Below are positions 19,513-25,905 of a stretch of DNA of 46,281 nt, piece after piece. Each line of letters starts with the position of its first letter. Position 1 is the stretch's first letter. Source of the stretch: Candidatus Iainarchaeum sp. Its GTDB lineage: Archaea; Iainarchaeota; Iainarchaeia; Iainarchaeales; GCA-2688035. The DNA is taken from assembly GCA_017610175.1 (NCBI GenBank), contig JAFCCO010000011.1, positions 1 to 46,281 of the forward strand. Direction: 5' to 3'. Made by a program: the position numbers and the translations under genes. The notes under the pieces were generated by a model. That model ran no database searches. It saw only the letters and a program-made list of their open reading frames with translations, and was not told the DNA's origin.

Positions 19513-20574
19513 GTGGCTGATTGCATGCTTTTTTTCTATGCAAGTGTTTTTCTGGTTTCCCTGCTTGGGGCACTTTCGTCCTACACAGACATAAGGTTTG
19601 GAAAAATTCGCAATATATTTGTTTTTCCCGCAATCATTGCGGGAATTGTGATTGCAGTTCTTTCAGGCGCAAACCCTGTTGCCTTTTTTGCAAATGCATT
19701 TCTTGCCTTTGCGTTCGGCTTTGTGCTTTACCTTGCCCGCCTGTGGAGTGCAGGGGACAGCAAGCTCTTTCTTGCGTTTGCAATTCTTTTCCCGTTCAAC
19801 TTATACTCGCAGGGATTTGCCCTCTTTCCCGCATTCTCAATCCTGCTCAATTCATTCATTCCGGCATTTGTGGTCCTGTTCATTGCGTCAATTGTGAAAA
19901 CAAGTTCCAAGGAAAAGTTTGCGGCACTTGAAAAGGCCCTTGACCCAAAGTCACTGGCGTCAATTGCGATAATTCTCTTTGCGTTCTACTGGCTTGTAAA
20001 CATGCTTTTTTCAGCTCTTGCAATCCCCGCAGATTTCTTTCTTGTGGTGATTATTTTGTTCCTGTTCATTTCAATTCTTGAAAAGGCGTTTCCCAAAAGA
20101 ATAGTGCTTGTTTCGGCAATACTGTCAGGCCTATTGGGTGCATTGAACCTAAACGAGCTTTTGCAGCCCGATTTCTGGCTCATATTCGCTTTTATTTTCA
20201 TTTCGATGATTTTCCTGCGTTTTTTCATACTCTACCTTGGCTTTTTTGCCTTTGGGCAAAGGGTTGAGGTCAAGGACTTAAAGTCTGGAATGGTGCTTTT
20301 GGAGGGGGTTTATGAGAAAAACGGCTTTTTTGAGAAAAAAAAGCTTTTCTTCCCCTCAATTGTGAATGCGCTTCAGGACATTAAAACAAAGTATGTTTTT
20401 AACCTTTCTTCAAAGGGGCTGAGTGAGGAAGATGTTGAACTGCTTCGCAGTAAAAACAAGGCAAGAATGTTGAGTTTCCACTCCCTTCTTGTTCAGGAAA
20501 CAATTCCCTTTGCCCCGCTTTTGTTTGTGGGAACTTTGCTTACTTTTGCCTGCTCCATTATTCCCTGGTGCTGA
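19513..20574 (+). CDS. type IV prepilin/preflagellin-type aspartic peptidase (FlaK/PibD-like)
   Basis: A polytopic membrane protein of the A24 peptidase family, which in archaea cuts class III signal peptides of pilins and archaellins on the cytoplasmic side. The two expected Asp are visible: D26 in YTDIRFGKIRN after the first helix, and D82 in SAGDSKL, equivalent to the family GxGD, with Ser replacing the first Gly. About seven further hydrophobic segments follow, so at 353 aa it is longer than the minimal archaeal enzymes. GTG 19513 gives this length, and an ATG at 19525 is an alternative with little effect. It follows the 2272-aa gene by 9 nt and is probably cotranscribed. No pilin-like gene is visible in the window, so its substrate is unknown. 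Confidence 0.85.
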   Translation: MADCMLFFYASVFLVSLLGALSSYTDIRFGKIRNIFVFPAIIAGIVIAVLSGANPVAFFANAFLAFAFGFVLYLARLWSAGDSKLFLAFAILFPFNLYSQGFALFPAFSILLNSFIPAFVVLFIASIVKTSSKEKFAALEKALDPKSLASIAIILFAFYWLVNMLFSALAIPADFFLVVIILFLFISILEKAFPKRIVLVSAILSGLLGALNLNELLQPDFWLIFAFIFISMIFLRFFILYLGFFAFGQRVEVKDLKSGMVLLEGVYEKNGFFEKKKLFFPSIVNALQDIKTKYVFNLSSKGLSEEDVELLRSKNKARMLSFHSLLVQETIPFAPLLFVGTLLTFACSIIPWC

Positions 20575-20580
20575 GATTTG

Positions 20581-20614
20581 TTTAAATTGCTTTCACACCC
20601 TTAATTTTACGGTG
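20581..20614 (+). promoter_or_regulatory. promoter and ribosome site of the hxs operon
   Basis: TTTAAATT at 20581-20588 lies about 35 nt before the hxsD ATG, right for an archaeal TATA box giving a leader of under 10 nt. GGTG at 20611-20614 sits 4 nt before the ATG. It begins 7 nt after the peptidase stop, so the hxs genes can be transcribed independently of the surface cluster. Confidence 0.55.
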
Positions 20615-20618
20615 CACA

Positions 20619-20939
20619 ATGGCTTTGGAAAACTTTGAAATAAACAAGACCGAGAATTACGCCCTTGTTTCGGTAAATCCGAAAATTTATTCCCTGGGGG
20701 TTGTTTTTGCAGCATCCTATGCTCTGCTTGAAAAGGCGTTTGTTGTAATAGATGGGGATCCCGCCGACCAAATAATTGTTTCAATAAGGCCAAAGAGTGG
20801 AAATGGAATTGAGGGGCTTGCAAACGAATTCAACGAACAGCTAATCAATTTTGCGGTAAACTTTGACCAAAGCGAGAAGACAAAGAACATTAGGGAAGAA
20901 TTCATAAAGCAGGCCTTTATGGGGCACTCGTGCGAGTAG
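20619..20939 (+). CDS. hxsD: His-Xaa-Ser system protein HxsD
   Basis: A 106-residue protein of the HxsD family, the small conserved partner of the two radical SAM enzymes in His-Xaa-Ser systems. Its biochemical role is not known to me. Family features visible here are an N-terminal strand with NPKIYSLGVVFAASY, a second strand block (ADQIIVSIRPK), and a C-terminal helical region with ANEFNEQLINF and IREEFIKQAF near residues 67-100. These resemble the Asn-Glu-Leu-Leu and Arg-Glu-x-Ile-x-x-x-Ala-Phe signature I associate with HxsD. It has its own TATA box. The TAG stop is followed immediately, without a gap and in the same frame, by the next gene. Assignment rests on sequence pattern and on context (hxsB, hxsA and hxsC downstream). 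Confidence 0.8.
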   Translation: MALENFEINKTENYALVSVNPKIYSLGVVFAASYALLEKAFVVIDGDPADQIIVSIRPKSGNGIEGLANEFNEQLINFAVNFDQSEKTKNIREEFIKQAFMGHSCE

Positions 20940-21188
20940 GTGTTTTGCATATACCAAATCAAGGCAGACCAAGGCAGCGGAAAGGCATTTCTTGACCTGA
21001 ACCCGTTTTTTTACCCTCCTGAAGCAATTGAAAAAACTGTGGAGGCATTCAAGGAACTGTGCAGCATCAAAACAATCAGGCAGGGGCAGAGGCTTGAGCT
21101 TGAACTTAGCGCGGTCAACAAAGCGGACTGCGAAACAATCGCGCTCAATTTTCTCAACTATGCGCTCTCTCTCAGGCGGGAGATGTAA
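20940..21188 (+). CDS. second HxsD-like protein
   Basis: An 82-residue protein that lines up with HxsD: FLDLNPFFYPPEAIEKTVEAF against VSVNPKIYSLGVVFAASYAL, then a basic hairpin, a strand (RLELELSAV) and a helix (ALNFLNYALSLR). It lacks the C-terminal IREEFIKQAF helix of the first copy. The start is GTG, directly after the upstream TAG; AGTAGGTG overlapping the junction may act as ribosome site. Its TAA stop is likewise followed directly by the hxsB ATG. It is probably a diverged duplicate of hxsD that could form a heterodimer with it, or an adaptor for the radical SAM enzymes. Both roles are inference. Confidence 0.7.
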   Translation: MFCIYQIKADQGSGKAFLDLNPFFYPPEAIEKTVEAFKELCSIKTIRQGQRLELELSAVNKADCETIALNFLNYALSLRREM

Positions 21189-22556
21189 ATGCAGTTTGCA
21201 AAATACTTTACTCACCGGGTTGGAAACCGGTTTGTGCTGATTACCGACACCGGAAACTGGGTTGATGTTTCAAAAAGCGAGCTTGAAAGGATCAAAGCAG
21301 GAAAGCCAGGCCCGGAGCTTGAAAAAAAGCTTGAGGAAAAGAGAATTGCAATAACCGACTCCAACAAGCGGGCAATGCAGGAGGATTACTCCAAAATGTA
21401 TTCGCATTTAACTCACGGGGTTTCGCTTCACATAGTCAATCCCTCAATGCGGTGCAACCACTCCTGCCCCTACTGCTATGCAGAAGCGCACCCTATGAAA
21501 AGCAAGGGCTTTGATTTGGATGAGAAGACCGCAAAGAAAATAATTGATTTCATCTGGGAAACCAAGAGAAAAAACTTTGTGATTGAGTTCCAGGGCGGAG
21601 AGCCGCTTGCAAACTTTGAAGTAATCCAGTTCATAATGGATTACGCAAAAAAGAAGGGCAAAAAGAACGTGCACTGGAGGATGGTAAGCAACCTTTCCTT
21701 AATGGATGAAACAATTGCATCATGGATGAAGAAAAACGGACTGCTTGACATCTGCACAAGCCTTGACGGACCCGCAAAGATTCACAACAAAAACAGGCCG
21801 CTTGAGGGCGGAAGCCATGCAAAGGTTGTGCACTGGATTGACTCGCTGAGAAAAGACTTTGGGTTTGAAAATATTGGAGTGCTCTGCACTGTAACAAAGC
21901 ACAGCCTTCCGTACGCGGATGAAATTGTGCAACAATACCTTGACCTTGGCCTGCACGACATTACCCCTGTTCCAATAAGAAAAATTGGGCGTGCGCGGGA
22001 AACCTGGAGCAGCATTGGCTACGAGCCAGGGGAATACATTCCGTTCTGGGAAGAAACTGTAAACAAATGCATTGAGAGCACAAAGCAGGGGACACCAATA
22101 ACCGAGCAGTTTGCGCTCATGGTTCTGCAGAAAGTTTACGGGCGAAGAACAGCTTTCCACACCTGTTTCAGCAAGCCGTGCGGAGCCGCTTTAATGCAGG
22201 CGTCCTACCAGCCGGACGGAAGCATTTACACCTGTGACGAGGGAAAGGCATGCGAACTGTTCAAGATAGGGGATGTTTCGCAGAAATACAGCGAAGTTTT
22301 CACTTCCCCGAATGCGCTGAACATGGTTTCATTAAGCTCCTCCCTTGGGCTGCTGTGCAACGAATGCAAGTGGACGGCATTCTGCTCATTTTGCCCTGTG
22401 ATGGCATATGCGTCGGAAGGAAGCCCTATTCCGGTTCTCTACAAAAATGCGGACTGTGTAATAAGAAAGGCACAGTTTGAATTCGTGTTCAAAGGAATTT
22501 TTTCAGGCAACAAACCCGTTTTTGAGCAATGGCTTGGTGCAAGCAAAGATTTATAA
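21189..22556 (+). CDS. hxsB: radical SAM/SPASM peptide-modifying enzyme HxsB
   Basis: A 455-aa radical SAM enzyme expected to modify the HxsA peptide. The [4Fe-4S]-SAM motif is CNHSCPYC (C89, C93, C96), followed by FQGGEPL for SAM binding. A C-terminal SPASM-type region carries many Cys (about residues 324-430, including HTCFSKPCG, YTCDEGKAC, LLCNECKWTAFCSFC and NADCVI), fitting auxiliary clusters. Residues 1-55 form a small domain that resembles the PqqD-like recognition region found at the start of many peptide-modifying enzymes. This is inferred. The SD-like GGGAGATG overlaps the end of the previous gene, and the ATG follows its TAA directly. Among radical SAM/SPASM families, HxsB is chosen because of the flanking HxsD and HxS peptide. 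The chemistry is not predictable from sequence. Confidence 0.85.
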   Translation: MQFAKYFTHRVGNRFVLITDTGNWVDVSKSELERIKAGKPGPELEKKLEEKRIAITDSNKRAMQEDYSKMYSHLTHGVSLHIVNPSMRCNHSCPYCYAEAHPMKSKGFDLDEKTAKKIIDFIWETKRKNFVIEFQGGEPLANFEVIQFIMDYAKKKGKKNVHWRMVSNLSLMDETIASWMKKNGLLDICTSLDGPAKIHNKNRPLEGGSHAKVVHWIDSLRKDFGFENIGVLCTVTKHSLPYADEIVQQYLDLGLHDITPVPIRKIGRARETWSSIGYEPGEYIPFWEETVNKCIESTKQGTPITEQFALMVLQKVYGRRTAFHTCFSKPCGAALMQASYQPDGSIYTCDEGKACELFKIGDVSQKYSEVFTSPNALNMVSLSSSLGLLCNECKWTAFCSFCPVMAYASEGSPIPVLYKNADCVIRKAQFEFVFKGIFSGNKPVFEQWLGASKDL

Positions 22557-22586
22557 AACGCGAAACCGTTTATTATAACGGTTGAT
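22552..22586 (+). promoter_or_regulatory. hxsA promoter with 7-bp inverted repeat, shared with the beta-propeller gene
   Basis: TATAAA at 22552-22557 overlaps the hxsB stop. Sixteen nt after its first base comes GTTTATTATAA, then GGTTGATA running into the ATG at 22587. The same blocks at the same spacing precede the propeller gene at 23902. A perfect inverted repeat, AACCGTT-tattat-AACGGTT (22564-22583), covers the expected transcription start and could be an operator or a 5' hairpin. It gives hxsA its own promoter, which fits higher expression of the substrate than of the enzymes. Confidence 0.6.
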
Positions 22587-22805
22587 ATGGTGGAAATTCC
22601 CGAAATCAGGAAAACAATCTCAAGCTATTTAACTGACGAAACTGGTCGAATTACAAAGCACTCCGTGCTCTCGCTTGGGGCAATCCTTGCAAGTGCGGCA
22701 ATTGTTTCCTCAAAGCTTAAAGAGGTTAGTGCCCAAACACTGCATAACCACTCCCATTTGAGCTATGTTCCCCACACAAGCCACAGCAGCCACGGCTCAT
22801 ATTAA
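22587..22805 (+). CDS. hxsA: HxsA, His-Xaa-Ser repeat peptide (modification substrate)
   Basis: A 72-residue peptide between two radical SAM genes. Its first 30 residues are charged and helical, like a leader. A hydrophobic segment follows (VLSLGAILASAAIVSS, about residues 27-42). The C-terminal 20 residues are rich in His and Ser, with four H-x-S triplets (HLS, HTS, HSS, HGS), and the peptide ends in Tyr. This is the hallmark of HxsA, the presumed target of HxsB and HxsC. The hydrophobic segment may be a membrane anchor or secretion signal. Whether the tail is cut off is unknown: no double-Gly or other protease motif is evident. It has its own promoter with an inverted repeat. The assignment is strong from composition and position; the modification itself is inference. 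Confidence 0.85.
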   Translation: MVEIPEIRKTISSYLTDETGRITKHSVLSLGAILASAAIVSSKLKEVSAQTLHNHSHLSYVPHTSHSSHGSY

Positions 22806-22837
22806 TTTTTATTAACTTCAAGCAACTCTATTTTTAC
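22806..22837 (+). promoter_or_regulatory. hxsC promoter, near-leaderless
   Basis: TTTTTATTAA at 22807-22816 follows the hxsA stop directly and sits about 26 nt before the ATG at 22838. Transcription would start at or just before the ATG. No ribosome site is visible, as expected for a leaderless archaeal mRNA. Confidence 0.45.
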
Positions 22838-23845
22838 ATGGGCTTAGCCAAACCTTTTGAGGTTATAATCGAAACAAACGTTTCCTGCAATTATTCCTGC
22901 AGCTTCTGCTTTGCAAAGAATTTTGGGCAAAGGCCAAAACAGGCCTCTGACCGGGATTTGAGAAAGGTTCTTGACTGCATTGCTGCAGAGGGAATTAATC
23001 GGGTAAGATTTACCGGGGGCGAACCTCTTTTGAGGGCTGGCCTGCCCGAACTTGTGGAGCACGCAAAGGAACTTGGGCTCTTCACAAGCCTTAACACAAA
23101 CGCATCCCTTGTTTCAAACAAAATTATCAAACAGCTTGCGGGAAACCTGGATGACGTGCTTGTTTCAATGCACTGCCCGAATGCTGAGTTGGAGGAAAAG
23201 TTTTCAAGCAAGGGCTCTTTTGAAAAAAAAATCAATGCAATCCAGGGCCTGGCGGGCGAAGGGGTTTTTGTGAGGGCTGCAACAATTCTTTCGCCAGAAA
23301 ACATTGCAATATTTGATGAATTGAGGCAATTGGTGCAGAGCCAGCAGATTTCACAGTGGGTTCTTCTCAGGCCAATTCCAAACCCGCTTAACACTTCCCC
23401 AATTTCCCGCATTGAAATTGAGAATGCGGTTGAAAAAGTTGCGGAATTAAATGCCGGCCGAAAAAAAGCAGAATACACAATCATAGAGAATGCGCTTCCG
23501 TTCTGCTGCGGCTCGCCGTCCAAAGTTTCACAGAACGCGCTTGGCGGGTTAAGGGAGGACGGCCACAGCTCGCTCTTCATTGATTCCTCGCTTGCAATAA
23601 AGCCAAGTTACTTTTTGGACGTTTCCCTTGGAAATGCAATAGGCGATTCGATAATGGAGGCATGGAATTCGGATTTTATGGGGCGAATGCACTCGCTTGA
23701 ATTCATCGCAGAACCCTGCCACAAATGTCGCTTTGTCAAAAAATGTATGGGTGGAAGCAGGTTTTCAGCCCTTCTTTGCAACCACAGCCTCTACGCCCTT
23801 GACCCGCTTGCAAACCCGGAAAAACACGCTTCCGAATTGTTCTGA
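22838..23845 (+). CDS. hxsC: radical SAM enzyme HxsC
   Basis: A 335-aa radical SAM protein, the second paired enzyme of the His-Xaa-Ser system. The cluster motif is CNYSCSFC (C17, C21, C24), with FTGGEPL for SAM binding. The C-terminal part has PFCCGSPSKV and CHKCRFVKKCMGG (about residues 225-310), a twitch/SPASM-like set of auxiliary-cluster Cys. It is shorter than HxsB, as in known HxsB/HxsC pairs. It lies 32 nt after hxsA with its own TATA-like element. The division of work between the two enzymes is unknown. MoaA/PqqE-type alternatives are less likely given the neighbouring HxS peptide. Confidence 0.82.
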   Translation: MGLAKPFEVIIETNVSCNYSCSFCFAKNFGQRPKQASDRDLRKVLDCIAAEGINRVRFTGGEPLLRAGLPELVEHAKELGLFTSLNTNASLVSNKIIKQLAGNLDDVLVSMHCPNAELEEKFSSKGSFEKKINAIQGLAGEGVFVRAATILSPENIAIFDELRQLVQSQQISQWVLLRPIPNPLNTSPISRIEIENAVEKVAELNAGRKKAEYTIIENALPFCCGSPSKVSQNALGGLREDGHSSLFIDSSLAIKPSYFLDVSLGNAIGDSIMEAWNSDFMGRMHSLEFIAEPCHKCRFVKKCMGGSRFSALLCNHSLYALDPLANPEKHASELF

Positions 23846-23860
23846 ACTGCGAGCGAAAGC

Positions 23861-23901
23861 TATAAATACCGTGGCTGTTTATTATAAACTGGTTGATACT
23901 A
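23861..23901 (+). promoter_or_regulatory. promoter of the beta-propeller gene, hxsA-like
   Basis: TATAAA at 23861-23866, GTTTATTATAA starting 16 nt later at 23877, then GGTTGATA at 23891-23898 before the ATG at 23902. The block order and the TATA-to-block spacing are identical to the hxsA promoter. GGTTGAT may double as ribosome site. Confidence 0.6.
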
Positions 23902-25905
23902 ATGCCTCAGGAAAATGCAGCATCCGGCCCGCAAAGCGTTGATGAAATCCGCGAAATGGTTCAGCAGGCCGCAAAACAGGACAGCAACAAGAAAAAAGTG
24001 CTTATTGCTGTTGCAATTCTGCTGCTTATTGCATTTATTGCAATAGCATTTGTGATTTTCCAGCCAGCCCAACCAGTTCCACCGGCTCCGCATGAGCTGT
24101 GCGAAAACGGATTGCAGGATGCAGGGGAGGATGGAGTTGACTGCGGAGGCAATTGTGAACAGCCGTGTGTTCCTGACTTTATCCAGTACTTTGCTGTAAA
24201 GCCCGCATCGGTTACTGATGTGGCGGTGAATGAAGCTGCGGGCAGGATTTATGTTGTAGATGAGGCAAGGCATTATGTGATGATTTACGACCTTGAGCTC
24301 AATCACATCTTAAACATTGGGGAAATTGGAGACGAAGAAACTTACAAAAGCGGAAGCAAGGAAAAAGGGGCATTATTTATTCCGGCGGCAATAGCGCTTG
24401 ACTCGCAGGGAAACGTTCACATTCTGGACCGTGACAAAAGAGTCCAAAAGTTCTCAAGTGAGGGAGAATTCATTAGCGAAACAAGGTTTGAGGCCAACAT
24501 TCTTGAAACCTTCCCGAAAATGGAGGACGCCCCGCACATTGACGGGGCGGGAATTTCAATGGCGCTGGCAAACAACGGGAAATATTACATTTCGGACGAA
24601 TTAAGCAGCATTGTTGCAGTCTTTTCGTCAGACTTAAAGCTTGAGAAGGCAATTGGCGGAAGAGGTTCTGGAAACGAACAGCTTGTTTTCCCAGGGCAAA
24701 TAACACTGCAAGGGGACAAGGTGTATGTTGCGGATTCCGGAAACGGACGCGTTCAAATTTTTGATTTGGAACTCAATTACTTCCACTCACTTACGGGTCC
24801 GCTGAAAAGACCCTATGCACTTGATGTTGATAAGGCCGGAAACATTTACGTGCTTGATGCATGGGACAGCAAGCTAAGGGTTTTTGGGGAAAGCTATGCG
24901 CTTAAGGAAGAAACAGGCGGTCTTGGAATGGAAATTGAAATGTTCTACAATCCCTCAAGCATTAAGATTGCTTCAAGCGGAAAGATTTACATTGCGGAGC
25001 AGGGAACTGTGCGTGTTCAAATCCTTGGCGCTGATTTGAAGAACGTTAATACAATTGACGGGATATTTGGGGGAAGCGTTACAGGCTTTCCCGTATTTTA
25101 CGTTGCGGTTGCGCCTGACGGGCGAATTGCTGTAAGTGAGCCAACAAATAACAGGGTAAGCGTATTCAGTTCAACAGGCAGGCACATTAAAAGTATTGGA
25201 AAAATGGGATTTGGAAACGAAGAATTCAACATGCCAAAAGGCGTTGCATTTGACTCACAGAACAGACTGTTTGTAGGGGACTCCTGGAACCACAGAATAC
25301 AGGTTTTCTCCAAAGACCTTGAGTATGTTACGTCTATTACACACCCTGAACTGTACTGGCCTGTGGAGGTCGAGGTTGCAGATGACGGAAGAATTTACGT
25401 TGCAGAGGACACATCAAAGAAAGTTTTAATGTTTGACAAACTCGGGGAATTCATTGGGGAAATTTCCGCGTCAAACGGAATCACCCTGCCGCTTGGAATT
25501 CTTGCAGAGGGAGACAGGCTTTACATCACAGACGACCTTGAAAAAACAATTGAGGTCTTTGACAAGGACCTTGTTCCGATTGAAAGCATTGGTGGGATAG
25601 ATGAGGGTACCGGAGCCCATGTGGAATTTAATGAAAGCCTTGCGCTTGATTCGCAGGGAAGAATAATGTTTTGCGACAACCGAAACAGAGCAGTTGTTGT
25701 GTACGACTTTGGAACAAAGCAGTTCTCAACATTCGGAGACTTTGGGGCTTCGGCAGATGAATTAAGTGTGCTGGAAATTGACATCTCTGAGGACAAGAAA
25801 ACAATTGTGGTTTCAGACCTCTACAACAAGATGGTTGTTCTATTTGATGGGACAGGCAAGCAAATAGGCGAAATCACGGTTGAAAACATTCCAATCTATT
25901 CATAG
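23902..25905 (+). CDS. membrane-anchored NHL-repeat beta-propeller protein
   Basis: A 667-aa extracellular protein. ATG 23902 is chosen over an upstream TTG at 23893 because the TTG lies inside the SD-like GGTTGATA block. Residues 1-31 are a cytoplasmic Gln/Lys-rich head and residues 32-54 a transmembrane helix. A small Cys motif follows (CENGLQDAGEDGVDCGGNC and a further Cys, residues 67-89), of a kind seen between anchors and ectodomains. The rest is a series of NHL-type blades, with recurring G-x-I/V-Y-V-A/T-D-x-x-N/D-x-R-V-Q-V-F motifs, at least ten in number. NHL propellers usually bind proteins, peptides or glycans. The promoter matches that of hxsA, so a link to the HxS peptide is possible but unproven. 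The 3' end overlaps the opposite-strand gene by 10 nt. Confidence 0.85.
   Translation: MPQENAASGPQSVDEIREMVQQAAKQDSNKKKVLIAVAILLLIAFIAIAFVIFQPAQPVPPAPHELCENGLQDAGEDGVDCGGNCEQPCVPDFIQYFAVKPASVTDVAVNEAAGRIYVVDEARHYVMIYDLELNHILNIGEIGDEETYKSGSKEKGALFIPAAIALDSQGNVHILDRDKRVQKFSSEGEFISETRFEANILETFPKMEDAPHIDGAGISMALANNGKYYISDELSSIVAVFSSDLKLEKAIGGRGSGNEQLVFPGQITLQGDKVYVADSGNGRVQIFDLELNYFHSLTGPLKRPYALDVDKAGNIYVLDAWDSKLRVFGESYALKEETGGLGMEIEMFYNPSSIKIASSGKIYIAEQGTVRVQILGADLKNVNTIDGIFGGSVTGFPVFYVAVAPDGRIAVSEPTNNRVSVFSSTGRHIKSIGKMGFGNEEFNMPKGVAFDSQNRLFVGDSWNHRIQVFSKDLEYVTSITHPELYWPVEVEVADDGRIYVAEDTSKKVLMFDKLGEFIGEISASNGITLPLGILAEGDRLYITDDLEKTIEVFDKDLVPIESIGGIDEGTGAHVEFNESLALDSQGRIMFCDNRNRAVVVYDFGTKQFSTFGDFGASADELSVLEIDISEDKKTIVVSDLYNKMVVLFDGTGKQIGEITVENIPIYS

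Noticed and set aside
20937-20939. TAG between the HxsD genes as a pyrrolysine or readthrough codon
   Set aside because: TAG ends several ordinary genes here (helicase, protein C, propeller), a GTG follows at once with a ribosome-site-like sequence, and no evidence of Pyl machinery is visible.
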